The translations under genes and the position numbers were made by a program. Under the pieces are notes generated by a model. It was not told where the DNA came from, searched no databases, and saw nothing but the letters and a program-made list of their open reading frames with translations. DNA of 64,000 bases from Bacillota bacterium (lineage in GTDB: Bacteria > Bacillota > Clostridia > Oscillospirales > Ethanoligenentaceae), in NCBI GenBank assembly GCA_023391835.1, contig JAEWAE010000036.1, positions 1-64,000 on the forward strand. Direction: 5' to 3'. This document shows, in pieces, positions 34,456-44,051 of the stretch; the first letter of the stretch is position 1, and each line of letters starts with the position of its first letter.

Positions 34456-36349
34456 GGCAGCCGCCCTCCTGACGGCCGTGCTGCTCCTTGGGGCGCTATT
34501 TTTCCCGGTGTGGACGCACGCCCAGTCGGCGGCAGGCTATACCATCGGTGCCTACGACGTGGGTATGGCGGTCCATGCCGACAACACCGTCGATGTGACC
34601 GAGCGCATCACGGCCTACTTTTCCTCCCCGCGGCACGGTATCATCCGCTGGATTCCCGTTTCGGGTACGACGACCGCGCAGGTTGACGGCAGGGTACGCC
34701 GCACCCCCTATCACAACGGGGTGCAGAGTGTTTCCGTCACCGACGGCGACACGGGGAATCGCATTCCCTGTTCTCAAAGTCAGGATAACGGTGCCGTGGA
34801 ACTGAAAATCGGCAGCTCCGACCGGATGATCACCGGTCAAAAGACCTATGTCATCCGCTATCGCTATCTCATCGGCGATTCCGGGCGTGAGAGCACCGAT
34901 TACGATGTGCTTTACTACAACCTGATCGGCACGGGATGGGATACTTCCGTCTCCAAGGTGACTTTTACGGTATCCATGCCCGCGTCGTTCGACGCGCAGC
35001 ATCTTTCTTTCACCGCCGGCGCCTACGGCACGGCGGATACTTCCGTCGTGAATTACCGGGTGGACGGCACCGTCATCACCGGCGGTGTCACGCGCCCGCT
35101 TGCGGCGGGCGAGGGTCTGACGATGCGCCTGCAGCTCCCCAAGGGCTATTTTGCCAGCCGCACACTTTCGGGCGGCATGGCCTGCACGGTCATTGTGCTT
35201 GTGCTCGGTCTGATAAGTCTCCTGCTTTTTCGGCGTTTCGGCCACGACGGCCGCCTTTATGTGCCGGTGGAGGTCTCACCGCCGGATGGTCTCAACTCCG
35301 CCGAGGCAGGGTACATCGTCGACGGCCATGCGGATGTGCGCGACGTGGTTTCGCTGCTGATTTACTGGGCGGATGAGGGGTACCTTTCCATCTCCAGCAG
35401 CCGCAAGCGGAATTTCACGCTGCATCGGCTGAAGGAACCGGACGGCTCGATGAAGCCCTACGAGGCGAAAATGTTCCGCCGTCTTTTCCGCGACGGCGAC
35501 GATGTCAAGGCCTCCCAACTCCAGAATTCGTTTTACTCCACCGTTGCCGAAGTGCGCAATGAGCTGGCGGGCTCCTTTCTGCGGGCCGACCGGCGGCTTT
35601 TTACGCGCTCCGGTGACCGGGCTAGGGCGGTCTGCTATCTACTGGCCGGGCTGGCGCCGGGCGTTGCGGCCGGCAGGGCGGCGTCGGTCTACTTTTTCTC
35701 CGCGGGGGCCGGTCTCGCCGCCGGCGCGGTTGTCGGCGTTCTTTCCGCACTGATTGCCGCTTTCATTGGCTATTTTGCCACGAAGGATCGTGCCACGTCC
35801 AAGGTCGGCGTGGCGGCTGCCATACTGCTCGATGTGCTCTTCCTCGCCATTGCAATGGGAATTTCCGTTGCATGGGGAAACGAAGTCTGGCTGTGCATGG
35901 CGGCGGCCATTTCGGCGCTGGTTTCCGGCGTGGCGGGCGCGTATGCCCAGAAACGCACCGGGCAGGGTGCCAAATGGCTCGGTCAGATGATGGGGCTGCG
36001 AAAATTTATTCTGCTGGTCGAAAAGAAACGGCTGGAAACGATGGTCGAGTCGGACCCGTCGTTGTTTTATCATATTTTGCCCTTTGCGTATGTACTGGGC
36101 GTCACCGACAAATGGGCCAAACAGTTTGAAAGCATCGCCGTGCCCCCGCCCGCCTGGTTTGACGACGAAACCGGCTACCTGTTTTCAACCGTCTATTTCT
36201 GCTCGCTGCTGGACCGCAACATGTCCGCCTTCCAGACCAACATGGTCTCGATGCCGCAAAGCAGCTCCGGTTCTTCCGGAGGCGGATTTTCGGGTGGCGG
36301 GGGCTTTTCGGGCGGCGGCATGGGCGGCGGCGGCGGAAGCAGCTGGTGA
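34436..36349 (+). CDS. DUF2207 domain-containing membrane protein
   Basis: A 637-residue envelope protein of unknown function. A signal peptide is followed by an outer DUF2207 domain of about 200 residues (VTERITAYFSSPRHGIIRWI is typical), a membrane helix near residue 245 (VIVLVLGLISLLLF), a cytoplasmic part, a pair of hydrophobic segments (about 400-500) and a C-terminal Gly/Ser tail (repeats of SGGGGFSGGG). It overlaps lemA and is translationally coupled. ATG 36 bases upstream alternatives include TTG 34409; ATG 34436 follows AGAGGG. Confidence 0.88.
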   Translation: MSRYNFKAAALLTAVLLLGALFFPVWTHAQSAAGYTIGAYDVGMAVHADNTVDVTERITAYFSSPRHGIIRWIPVSGTTTAQVDGRVRRTPYHNGVQSVSVTDGDTGNRIPCSQSQDNGAVELKIGSSDRMITGQKTYVIRYRYLIGDSGRESTDYDVLYYNLIGTGWDTSVSKVTFTVSMPASFDAQHLSFTAGAYGTADTSVVNYRVDGTVITGGVTRPLAAGEGLTMRLQLPKGYFASRTLSGGMACTVIVLVLGLISLLLFRRFGHDGRLYVPVEVSPPDGLNSAEAGYIVDGHADVRDVVSLLIYWADEGYLSISSSRKRNFTLHRLKEPDGSMKPYEAKMFRRLFRDGDDVKASQLQNSFYSTVAEVRNELAGSFLRADRRLFTRSGDRARAVCYLLAGLAPGVAAGRAASVYFFSAGAGLAAGAVVGVLSALIAAFIGYFATKDRATSKVGVAAAILLDVLFLAIAMGISVAWGNEVWLCMAAAISALVSGVAGAYAQKRTGQGAKWLGQMMGLRKFILLVEKKRLETMVESDPSLFYHILPFAYVLGVTDKWAKQFESIAVPPPAWFDDETGYLFSTVYFCSLLDRNMSAFQTNMVSMPQSSSGSSGGGFSGGGGFSGGGMGGGGGSSW

Positions 36350-36407
36350 CGTGGGACTGCCTTCGGGGATTTTCCCCGCTTATCAAAAATGTAAAGGATC
36401 TTAATTG

Positions 36408-37970
36408 ATGGATACGAAAAAAGCAATCATTATCGGCGCCGGCCCTGCCGGGCTGACGGCGGCTTATCAGTTGCTCAAGGAAACGGATATTCATCCGGTC
36501 ATCTATGAAGCCAGCGAGTTTACGGGCGGCATCTCACGCACCGCTACCTATAACGGGAATCGCATCGACATCGGCGGCCACCGCTTTTTTACTAAAAACC
36601 AGCAGGTTTTCAATATCTGGAAAGAATTGATGCCTGTTCAGGGCGCTCCGGCCAAGGACGATGCCCAGCTTCATACATCCAAGCCTTTCGAGGCAGGCGG
36701 CCCCGACCCGGAAAAGAGTGACCGGGTCATGCTCATCCGCAACCGGGTCTCGCGCATTTTTTATCTGCGCCACTTTTTTGATTACCCCGTCTCGCTCAAG
36801 CCCGAGACATTCCGCAACATGGGGCTGGCCCGCACCATGAAGGTGGGCTGCGGCTATATCGCATCGGTGATGCACAAGCGGGAAGAGCGCTCGCTGGAGG
36901 ACTTCTATATCAACCGCTTCGGCAAACCGCTTTACGAGATGTTTTTTGAAGATTATACCGAGAAGCTCTGGGGCGTTCATCCCTCCCATATCGCGCCCGA
37001 CTGGGGCGCTCAGCGGGCCAAGGAGCTGTCTCTGAGCAAGGCGGTTATCGAGTTCTTGGCGAAAACCTTCAATAAAAATCACAAGACCAAGCAGACTTCA
37101 CTCATCGAGCAATTTTATTACCCGAAAAAGGGCCCGGGTCAGTTATGGGAAACCATGGCCGACGAGATCCGCCGCATGGGCGGCGAAATTCATTATGGGG
37201 AAGAAGTGGTCGGCATCGACTGTGGGCCGGATTCCATCCGGCAAATCACCGTGCGGGATCATGACGGCCGCGCCCAGACGGTGGCGGGCGATTATTTCAT
37301 TTCCTCCATGCCCATCAAAGACCTCGTCGTCGCCATGGGCCCGCAGGCCCCGGAGCCGGTGCGCTATGTGGCGGAAAATCTGCCTTACCGGGATTTCATC
37401 ACCGTGGGCCTTTTGCTCAAAAAGCTCAAGATCCAGAATCGCACCCAAATCGCCACGGTGGGCAATATCGTGCCGGATTGCTGGATCTATATCCAGGAGC
37501 GCGACGTGCGCATCGGCCGACTGCAGATATTCAACAATTGGTCGCCCTACATGCCCGAGGATAATCAGCACACCGTATGGATCGGCCTGGAGTATTTCTG
37601 CTCGGAGGGCGACCGGATGTGGAACGCTTCGTCGGAAGAATTCATCCGCTATGCCATCGACGAGCTGGTGAAAATCGACATCATCGACCGGGAGGACGTG
37701 CTGGATTCGACCCATATCCGCGTCAAAAAAGCATATCCAGCCTATTTTGGCACGTATTCCCGTTTCGGCACGGTGAAGGATTATCTCGATCGGTTTTCCA
37801 ACCTTTTCTGCGTGGGGCGCAACGGCCAGCACCGCTATAATAACATGGATCATTCGATGCTCACGGCCATCGAAGCGGTCAACGCCATCAAGACCGGCTC
37901 TTCCGACAAGACCGCCGTCTGGAATGTCAACACTGAAAAAGAGTATCAGGAAGAAAAAACCGAAGCCTGA
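36408..37970 (+). CDS. FAD-dependent amine-oxidase-like / UDP-galactopyranose-mutase-like oxidoreductase
   Basis: A flavoenzyme of 520 residues. The ADP-binding motif [16 protein letters not shown] and the following acidic loop ([15 protein letters not shown]) are clear, as are [11 protein letters not shown] and a C-terminal FAD loop ([16 protein letters not shown]). Proteins of this NAD(P)/FAD group are found in sugar or capsule loci and resemble protoporphyrinogen oxidase and UDP-galactopyranose mutase; the substrate is unknown. No glycosyltransferase is adjacent. ATG 36408 is nine bases after AAAGGA; TTG 36405 is the alternative. Confidence 0.82.
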   Translation: MDTKKAIIIGAGPAGLTAAYQLLKETDIHPVIYEASEFTGGISRTATYNGNRIDIGGHRFFTKNQQVFNIWKELMPVQGAPAKDDAQLHTSKPFEAGGPDPEKSDRVMLIRNRVSRIFYLRHFFDYPVSLKPETFRNMGLARTMKVGCGYIASVMHKREERSLEDFYINRFGKPLYEMFFEDYTEKLWGVHPSHIAPDWGAQRAKELSLSKAVIEFLAKTFNKNHKTKQTSLIEQFYYPKKGPGQLWETMADEIRRMGGEIHYGEEVVGIDCGPDSIRQITVRDHDGRAQTVAGDYFISSMPIKDLVVAMGPQAPEPVRYVAENLPYRDFITVGLLLKKLKIQNRTQIATVGNIVPDCWIYIQERDVRIGRLQIFNNWSPYMPEDNQHTVWIGLEYFCSEGDRMWNASSEEFIRYAIDELVKIDIIDREDVLDSTHIRVKKAYPAYFGTYSRFGTVKDYLDRFSNLFCVGRNGQHRYNNMDHSMLTAIEAVNAIKTGSSDKTAVWNVNTEKEYQEEKTEA

Positions 37971-38036
37971 GGGGCGGTTTCGCCCGGAATATTTTTCGCT
38001 GATCGGCTCGCTTGGGGCGCAGCCGATTCTTTTTTT
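37971..38036 (+). terminator. Tandem terminator hairpins before helD
   Basis: GGGCG, GTTT, CGCCC (37972-37985) is followed by AATATTTTT; a larger hairpin GATCGGCTCGC...GCGCAGCCGATTC with seven T is at 38001-38036. The second is a good intrinsic terminator. Confidence 0.8.
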
Positions 38037-38068
38037 CACCCGCGACAGCTGAGACAGGGAGGCATATC

Positions 38069-40255
38069 ATGGAAGCGACGGAACTGGCACGAGAAAACCG
38101 ACGGCTTGCCCACACGCTGCAATGCGTGGATGGTGAGCATCAGGAGCTCACTCAGCGTCTGGAGGAGGGGATCGAGGCGGTGGACCCCCGAACAGTGGAG
38201 GCGCTGACCCGGCAATTTGCCGCACGCCTGCGGGTGCTTGACCTGATACGCGACAAGCCCTATTTTGCCCGGGTGGATTTCCAGCCCGACGGGCAGGGGC
38301 GGGAGGAGCTCTATATCGGCAAGACCACCGTATTCGACAGCGGCAGCCAGGCCGTCGTTGTCGACTGGCGGGCACCCGTTTCCAGCCTCTATTACGAGGG
38401 GCGGCTAGGCTCGGCCTCCTATACCTGCCCGGATGGAGAAATCCACGGCGAAATCCTTTTGAAACGGCAGCTGGAGGTGGAAAATCGGAAGCTCATCCGC
38501 TACAGCGATATCGACATCACCTTCGACGAGGAGCTGCTGCGGCCTTATCTGGAGGTAAGCTCCGGTACGCGGCTGAAAAACATCATCGCCACCATCCAGG
38601 CGGAGCAGAATCGCATCATCCGCGCCGACATGACCCGTCCGCTGATCGTGCAGGGGGTGGCCGGCAGCGGCAAGACCACGGTGGCGCTGCACCGGGTGGC
38701 CTATCTGATCTATGCCTGCGGGGGGAAAGTCCGTCCAGACGAATTCCTGGTGCTGGCGCCAAACACGGTGTTTTTGGACTATATATCCAACGTGCTGCCC
38801 GAGCTCGGCGTTGAAAACGTGCGCCAGCAGACGTTTGAGGATCTGACCGCCCGTTTGCTCGGCCGCAAGCTGACGGTGGAAGACCCCGGCGCCGCCCTCG
38901 GCCGCCTGCTGGAGGATGGGGCCGACCCGGTCGGGCTCCGGGCGTCCCAGTTTCTTTCTTCAATGGAATTTTGCGGCGCGGTCGATCGTTACCTGCAGGA
39001 TATGGAACGGCAGATCCTGCCGGAGGGGGATTTCTGCGCGGGGCCTTACCCGGTCTGTTCCCGCCGGGAGCTGCAGCGGATGTTTGGGGAGGAATACGCG
39101 GGCTATTCCTTCGCGGGTCGGATCGAATACATCAAGGCCCGCCTGCTGCGGATACTGGATGAACGGCGCAACCATGTGATGACGGCCATCGATGCGAACC
39201 GCCGCCGCAAACTCGCTCAGCTGCCCGACACCCTGTCGGCAGATGAATTCCGACGCGAAAAGCAGCGCATATTCGAAGAGGACGAGGCCCTTGTCCACGA
39301 CCTGATACACGGCGGCAAGGCGACCTGTCGGGCCTATCTGAAAAAAATCCGGCTGCCGGCGGCGGCGGAATGCTATGCCGCCCTGCTCTCTGACCCGCAG
39401 AAGCTGCGCCAATATGCGCCGCAGGCCGATGAGGCAATCTGTGCCGCGCTGGCCCGGCGCGCCCGCGACGTGGGGCGCCGCCGGGTGCGCTATGAGGATC
39501 TGGCCGCGCTGATGCACATCCATTATCGGATTCACGGCGCCGACCCCGCCGTCACGGCCAAGCATGTGGTCATTGACGAGGCGCAGGACCTGGGCTGCTT
39601 TGCTTTTTTTGCCCTGCGGGAAACCCTCGGGGCCCGTTCCATGACGATATTCGGGGATGTAGCTCAGAGCATTTATTGGTATCACGGCACACGGGATTGG
39701 GACACCGTCGCGCAACAGGTGTTCCACGGCGACTGCGGCCGCGCCACACTGCAGAAAAGCTATCGTTCCACCATGGAAATCATGGAGCAGGCAAACCGGG
39801 TGCTTGCCCGCCTGCCGGGCGGCGGCGGGGATACGGCTGTGCCGGTGATCCGCCATGGCCAGCCGGTCGAAACCGTCCGCTGCGGATCGCGGGAAGAGGC
39901 CGCCCCCGGCATGGCGGAACATATACGGAGCTGGCAGGAGCAAGGAATGCAGAATATTGCCGTCATCTGCAGGACATCGGGGGACTGCGCCGCGTGGTAT
40001 CGTCTGCTTTCCCCTTTGCTGCCCGAAATCCGGGTGCTCGGCGAGGGGAGCTATGGGGGCGGGCTGAGCCTGGTGCCCAGTTTCCTGGTCAAAGGACTCG
40101 AATTCGACGCGGCACTGATTGCCGACGTCCAGCTTTACGGCGAGACGGAAACCGACCTGCGCCTGCTTTATGTGGCCATGACGCGGGCCATGCACTGTCT
40201 GGAAATCTATCAGACCGACACCGCTAAGGGTGGGGCCGGGGAATCGGTCACTTGA
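38069..40255 (+). CDS. HelD-like superfamily I helicase (RNA polymerase recycling)
   Basis: A UvrD-related ATPase of 728 residues resembling HelD, which frees stalled RNA polymerase. The N-terminal coiled coil (ARENRRLAHTLQCVDGEHQEL...) is the arm that enters the polymerase channel. Helicase motifs follow: VQGVAGSGKTTVALHR (Walker A, about residue 195), VIDEAQDLG (Walker B) and QKSYRSTMEIMEQ. The last part has LYVAMTRAMHCLEI. ATG 38069 is six bases after GGGAGG. A related ATP-dependent DNA helicase cannot be excluded. The 70 bases after the gene show no clear terminator. Confidence 0.87.
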   Translation: MEATELARENRRLAHTLQCVDGEHQELTQRLEEGIEAVDPRTVEALTRQFAARLRVLDLIRDKPYFARVDFQPDGQGREELYIGKTTVFDSGSQAVVVDWRAPVSSLYYEGRLGSASYTCPDGEIHGEILLKRQLEVENRKLIRYSDIDITFDEELLRPYLEVSSGTRLKNIIATIQAEQNRIIRADMTRPLIVQGVAGSGKTTVALHRVAYLIYACGGKVRPDEFLVLAPNTVFLDYISNVLPELGVENVRQQTFEDLTARLLGRKLTVEDPGAALGRLLEDGADPVGLRASQFLSSMEFCGAVDRYLQDMERQILPEGDFCAGPYPVCSRRELQRMFGEEYAGYSFAGRIEYIKARLLRILDERRNHVMTAIDANRRRKLAQLPDTLSADEFRREKQRIFEEDEALVHDLIHGGKATCRAYLKKIRLPAAAECYAALLSDPQKLRQYAPQADEAICAALARRARDVGRRRVRYEDLAALMHIHYRIHGADPAVTAKHVVIDEAQDLGCFAFFALRETLGARSMTIFGDVAQSIYWYHGTRDWDTVAQQVFHGDCGRATLQKSYRSTMEIMEQANRVLARLPGGGGDTAVPVIRHGQPVETVRCGSREEAAPGMAEHIRSWQEQGMQNIAVICRTSGDCAAWYRLLSPLLPEIRVLGEGSYGGGLSLVPSFLVKGLEFDAALIADVQLYGETETDLRLLYVAMTRAMHCLEIYQTDTAKGGAGESVT

Positions 40256-40371
40256 TTTCCCACGACCACAGTATTTTTCGCTTATATGCGTCCGTTCGAT
40301 CTTTTCCGCGCGGCGATCCGGGTAAAATGAAGTCAAATCGTTCGCAACATGCGGAAAAGGAGATGCACCAG

Positions 40372-40668
40372 ATGGATAGAAAAAAGGCGGAAATTCTGGC
40401 GGCTCATCAGGCGGAAATCGGTGAAGTGGCCGACCGGGCCATCGTGATACTGACTGCCGATCAGGTGGAAAAGGCGCAGGTCAAATATGCGACGCTCTGC
40501 GCCGAATACGCCGCCTGTCGGGGAATATATAAAAGTTATCGGGAAGCCGGGCTCAATTCCATGGCGGACCCTTTCGCCACGGGCACGACGGTGGCGGGCG
40601 AGTGTGCCCGCACGGCAGCGGAAATGCTCGACATCCTTGGTATCGACCACCGCAAACCGGAAGATTGA
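40372..40668 (+). CDS. Small hypothetical protein, 98 residues
   Basis: Not recognised. A soluble, mostly helical protein (KKAEILAAHQAEIGEVADRA, VEKAQVKYATLCAEYAACRG) with three Cys and no membrane segment. ATG 40372 is nine bases after AAAAGGAG; the upstream 40 codons of open frame, including ATG 40363 directly touching the ribosome site, are rejected. A TAAAAT box at 40323-40328 may be its -10, without a clear -35. The nitroreductase that follows has its own promoter. Confidence 0.6.
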   Translation: MDRKKAEILAAHQAEIGEVADRAIVILTADQVEKAQVKYATLCAEYAACRGIYKSYREAGLNSMADPFATGTTVAGECARTAAEMLDILGIDHRKPED

Positions 40669-40679
40669 CCACGAGGCAG

Positions 40680-40707
40680 TTGACGGCGGCTCCGAACGGG
40701 GTATAAT
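40680..40707 (+). promoter_or_regulatory. Sigma-A promoter of the nitroreductase gene
   Basis: TTGACG at 40680-40685, 16-nt spacer, TATAAT at 40702-40707. Confidence 0.75.
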
Positions 40708-40780
40708 GAATACAGAACCGCGGAAGCGTCGGCGGCCGTCTGCCGGCGCCGATATGCCGCGCGGAAAGGATGTCGGACAA

Positions 40781-41293
40781 ATGGACGTTTGGGAAGCAAT
40801 CCAGGGACGCCGCAGCATACGCAAATACAGTGCCTGGGGAGTGGAGTCGGAAAAAATCAATCAGATTTTGGAGGCTGGGCGACTGGCGCCTTCCGCCAGC
40901 AACAGTCAGCAGTGGAAATTCATCGCCGTGACGGATGCCGACAAGCTTGGGCAGAATATGGCACAGGCATGCGGCAACCAGCAGTTTGTGGCCAATGCCC
41001 CGGCTGTGCTGGTGGTGTGCGCCACTCAGGCCAACCGGATGATGACCTGCGGACAGCCGGCGGAGACGGTGGATGCCTCCATCGCCCTGTCGTTTATGAT
41101 CCTGGAAGCCTGGGAACTCGGCCTCGGCGCCTGCTGGCTGGGGCATTTTTATGAAGACAAGGTCAAAGCCCTGCTGGGTATACCGGATGCGGCCCGTGTC
41201 GTGGCGGTCGCTCCGCTCGGCTATCCTGCAGAAACTCCGGCGCCCCGCCCGCGGAAAAAAGCGGAGGAAGTCATATCCCACAACCGGTACTAA
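40781..41293 (+). CDS. Nitroreductase family protein
   Basis: An FMN-dependent oxidoreductase of 170 residues acting as a dimer. The FMN phosphate site IQGRRSIRKYS and GRLAPSASNSQQWKFIAV are diagnostic; LAMSFMILEAWELGLGACWL-like sequence (IALSFMILEAWELGLGACWL) and ALLGIPDAARVVAVAPLGYP complete the fold. It is short, like the subgroup in clostridia. ATG 40781 is ten bases after AAAGGA. The natural substrate (nitro compounds, quinones or flavin) is unknown. Confidence 0.9.
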   Translation: MDVWEAIQGRRSIRKYSAWGVESEKINQILEAGRLAPSASNSQQWKFIAVTDADKLGQNMAQACGNQQFVANAPAVLVVCATQANRMMTCGQPAETVDASIALSFMILEAWELGLGACWLGHFYEDKVKALLGIPDAARVVAVAPLGYPAETPAPRPRKKAEEVISHNRY

Positions 41294-41302
41294 TCCAAAA
41301 CA

Positions 41303-41351
41303 CGTAAAAGAGACCGCTTCGATGGAACCCATCGAAGCGGTCTCTTTTACG
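41303..41351. terminator. Perfect 23-bp palindromic terminator
   Basis: Arms at 41303-41325 and 41329-41351 pair perfectly around AAC and end in AAAAG/CTTTT, giving T tracts on both strands. It ends the nitroreductase rightward and the small minus-strand gene leftward. Confidence 0.88.
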
Positions 41352-41352
41352 A

Positions 41353-41577
41353 TCATGCACCGGTCCGCACGCGGATCGGCTCGGCTGCTCCCCGACGCAT
41401 GTGCCAGCCGAATTCCAGAATCCGAAACGAGCCTTTGATGCGTCCGGTCTTCCGATAATGAAAATCAGCGGAAATTCTTTCCCGGATAAACCGGCATCCC
41501 GCGTATACCGATACGACGGCCGAAGCCGTCACCGCCACGACCGCCGCCAGACGGCCGATTTTTTCAAGTGTACCCAT
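41353..41577 (-). CDS. Small membrane-anchored hypothetical protein
   Basis: Not recognised. A 74-residue frame with one N-terminal hydrophobic segment (GRLAAVVAVTASAVVSVYAG) followed by an Arg/Lys-rich tail (RFIRERISADFHYRKTGRIK). ATG 41577 is seven bases after AAAAGGGG on the minus strand, which is the main support. It converges with the nitroreductase and shares its terminator. No promoter was seen. It might be spurious, but the ribosome site and terminator argue for a real gene. Confidence 0.5.
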   Translation of the reverse strand: MGTLEKIGRLAAVVAVTASAVVSVYAGCRFIRERISADFHYRKTGRIKGSFRILEFGWHMRRGAAEPIRVRTGA

Positions 41578-41632
41578 GCCGAAACCCCTTTTGCCACGAC
41601 GCCGTTTGCTCACGGCACCGGGATGAAAATAA

Positions 41633-41657
41633 TTCCCTTCGGTATGGCCGAAGGGAA
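41633..41657 (-). terminator. Hairpin terminator of the broken metallophosphoesterase gene
   Basis: TTCCCTTCGG, loop TATGG, CCGAAGGGAA. On the minus strand it is followed by TTATTTT, so it would stop leftward transcripts from the pseudogene. The stretch 41658-41902 is AT-richer than its surroundings and holds no convincing gene. Confidence 0.55.
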
Positions 41658-41902
41658 GGAGGAAAGAAAGATAAAATCATATCAAGTAATAATAGAGGAA
41701 AAGAGGAGGATGAAATTGTTTCCACATTTATCATACCCCATTCGGGTGCCAATAACAAGGCAATTTATCAAAAACTCGTCTGAATTATGACGAAATAATC
41801 GATGGATTATTGTCACTATGCTGGTCATATGCAAGATTTGGACCATATTAGATGCGATGGGAAAATTGTGGAAACCAGCTGTATGGCACAGCCAACCGGC
41901 CG

Positions 41903-42782
41903 TCAGATTTTCACCGGCACGGCCAGCAGATCCCGGTCGACGAAAACCGTCCGGTCTTCTCGGGTCTTGATGGACCACTTGACCAGCGAAATCTGTGAAT
42001 TGACGATTTCGATGCAGGTGATACTGTTTGGATGCAGGCAGCTGCCGGTGTTAAAATAGGGCGGATCATCTTTTCCCGGGCTGGCTGGTCGGTGTGTATG
42101 CCCGGCGACGACCGGCTGGTGGTTAGCCACGACCCATTCGGTGATTTTCCGTTCCACCTTCTTTTTCTTGTCATAATCGATGGCGGCGCTTGTTGGGTCC
42201 TTCACCCCGAAAAATTCCAATCGCCGCCACAGATGGCGGGAAAGAAACCGCCCGAGCTGCCAGAAAATATCGCTCAGGATATCCCCCTGATGCCCGTGTA
42301 CCAGAAAAAGCGTGTGCTGGGTCTCGGTACTTTTAAGAATCAGCCCCTCATGCGGCTCAATGCCTTCAAAAAGGCTTTCCCGTCGGTCGGTGCGGGCATT
42401 ATAATAGCCGGTCAGATTTTTCTGGACAAAGGCGGGATACCGTTTAACGATGGTTACCGAATATCAGATAATACCGCTTTTCATCATAAAACTGATGGAG
42501 CAGGCGGAATATGTCGGAATACACGTTGCATATATTATGAAAATTGGCGTTTTTCCAAAGCTCGTCGCTGTCACCCAGATCGATATAGGTAAAACCGTTT
42601 TTATAATAGTACTGAATGGCGCAGTAGTAAAGATCCTGGTTGTGGATAAAATCATCCACCCAGCTGCCGTCCCCGCGGTGGCAATCACTGATCAGCACGA
42701 TCCGTGAGGAGCTGTCAAAAGGCAGCTCCGGCGAGGAACGGTAGATTTCACTCAGCCGGTTAAAAGTCGACCGTGGCGTCAT
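41903..42782 (-). pseudogene. Metallophosphoesterase, frameshifted and missing the GNHD aspartate
   Basis: A calcineurin-like phosphoesterase broken by one small lesion. From ATG 42782 (seven bases after AAAGGA) the frame reads ISDCHRGDG and DLGDSDELWKN, the first metal motifs, then IFGNHR and stops at 42444. The next frame continues without a gap: VKRYPAFVQKN, FLVHGHQGDILSD and VAGHTHRP, so everything downstream is intact. Near 42449 the sequence AACCATCGTTAAA is about five bases shorter than the expected coding for GNHDxVKR. This loses the metal-binding Asp as well as the frame. The decay looks recent. A sequencing error is possible but would have to delete several bases. Confidence 0.85.
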
Positions 42783-42901
42783 ACTCGATTCCTTTCGCTA
42801 TTTCGTATGGATGGAATATACCTATTTTTTCAAGATACCGGCGGAGTATACCTGCCGCTTTCGCATAGTCGGTTTTTGCCTGTCTTTTGGAAATCGAAAG
42901 T

Positions 42902-42961
42902 AAAAAGCGGAAGGGCTGTCGAAAGACGCATTCCGATGCGTTTCTCAACAGCCCTTCCGCT
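42902..42961 (-). terminator. Large hairpin terminator of the 43.0-43.6 kb gene
   Basis: AGCGGAAGGGCTGT pairs with ACAGCCCTTCCGCT around an inner ACGCAT/ATGCGT hairpin; on the minus strand it is followed by TTTTTACTTT. Confidence 0.88.
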
Positions 42962-43014
42962 ATGAAGTCCATTCAGGAAAGCCATAAATTATGACTGCGC
43001 GGCTGAATGGCCAA

Positions 43015-43638
43015 CTATTTTCCGCTGCTCGTCGAGCGGGCCACATAGGCCTGCATCTTGCCGGTTTCAAAGCTGCCGGTCACATCCAGCTGTGTGCCGC
43101 TGAAATTATGGCTCACCGAAAAAGTCGACTGCCCACTCTGGTATTGAGCCAGTGCTTCGCGTGCCACATAGCTCTCGATACCTATAAGCTGGCTGGAATC
43201 GACGGCTGAAACCAAATACTCATTAACATGCGACTGGATGGCCTGCAGGTTGGAAAGACTCCGGGAAGTGCTGACGCCCTGCATCTTGGTCACATCCATC
43301 TGCACGTCCACTGTTTGTTCGCCTGAAGCATCGGTGGTGGATTTCACGGTCACAGCCCCGTCTTTCGACTGTGCGGTGACGACGGTCTCGCCGGAAGCGC
43401 CCGAGCTGGTCTGCACGTTTTCGTAACGGCTGTTGGATTTTAGCGAGTTTGCCAGCGAATCGGAATCCGGTACGCGGACTGCCCCTCGGCCGGTAAATAA
43501 CAGGATGGTGTGGTAATTGAGCGCAAATAGGATGGCACCGGCCACCAGGATCACGGCCACTATCCCAAGAAATATTTTCAGTCCGCGATGCTTTTTCCGA
43601 CGCGGTGTGACTGTAAGAATCGGTCCGTAGCGGTTCAT
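43015..43638 (-). CDS. Membrane-anchored hypothetical protein, 207 residues
   Basis: Not recognised. A basic cytoplasmic tail (TPRRKKHRG), one membrane helix (IFLGIVAVILVAGAILFALN) and a Ser/Thr-rich outer domain of about 150 residues with no Cys. ATG 43638 follows AAAGGAG by six bases; the first 11 codons of the longer frame are rejected. A strong promoter and a strong terminator flank it, so it is a single-gene unit and probably well expressed. An envelope-stress or sporulation-related role is only a guess. Confidence 0.72.
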   Translation of the reverse strand: MNRYGPILTVTPRRKKHRGLKIFLGIVAVILVAGAILFALNYHTILLFTGRGAVRVPDSDSLANSLKSNSRYENVQTSSGASGETVVTAQSKDGAVTVKSTTDASGEQTVDVQMDVTKMQGVSTSRSLSNLQAIQSHVNEYLVSAVDSSQLIGIESYVAREALAQYQSGQSTFSVSHNFSGTQLDVTGSFETGKMQAYVARSTSSGK

Positions 43639-43678
43639 GCAACGCTCCTTTCTAGCGAAAGCCTTTCCCATTTCCTAG

Positions 43679-43707
43679 ATTATACCGTGATGCTGCGCAG
43701 CCGTCAA
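43679..43707 (-). promoter_or_regulatory. Sigma-A promoter of the 207-residue membrane protein gene
   Basis: On the minus strand TTGACG (43707-43702), 17-nt spacer, TATAAT (43684-43679). Bases 43708-43857 to its right hold no gene. Confidence 0.85.
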
Positions 43708-43857
43708 TGCCGCCTGCGTGATAAAACGGGTGCCTTGGCGGCGGACGATAAGGAGAGAGGCACCCGGTCGGTCAAGTGATTCCCACCGGGAATTCCAAGG
43801 AAGCACCGCTGTTTCCTGTGATTATTACGACCCGCGGCAGTCGATTTTTAGTTAGCA

Positions 43858-43902
43858 AAAGATCCCGTGAAGCGGCTTGTCGCCTTGCTTCACGGGATCT
43901 TT
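43858..43902 (-). terminator. Terminator of tRNA-Ala
   Basis: AAAGATCCCGTGAAGC and GCTTCACGGGATCTTT are perfect 16-base arms. On the minus strand the hairpin is followed by TTTTGC, 13 bases after the tRNA 3' end. Confidence 0.88.
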
Positions 43903-43915
43903 CTGGTTACTGCTT

Positions 43916-43991
<76 letters not shown>

Positions 43992-44022
43992 GAATTTGTG
44001 GGCTGTTTTTTGCAGCTCGTTT

Positions 44023-44051
44023 ATGATACCATACTTCGCCATCGATTTCAA
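44023..44051 (-). promoter_or_regulatory. Sigma-A promoter of tRNA-Ala
   Basis: On the minus strand TTGAAA (44051-44046), 17-nt spacer, TATCAT (44028-44023). Confidence 0.7.

Noticed and set aside
41682..41978. 98-residue minus-strand frame in the AT-richer patch
   Set aside because: No ribosome site, overlaps the end of the pseudogene, and its composition is not protein-like.
42760..42972. 70-residue minus-strand frame before the metallophosphoesterase
   Set aside because: It begins inside the preceding terminator hairpin and has no ribosome site.
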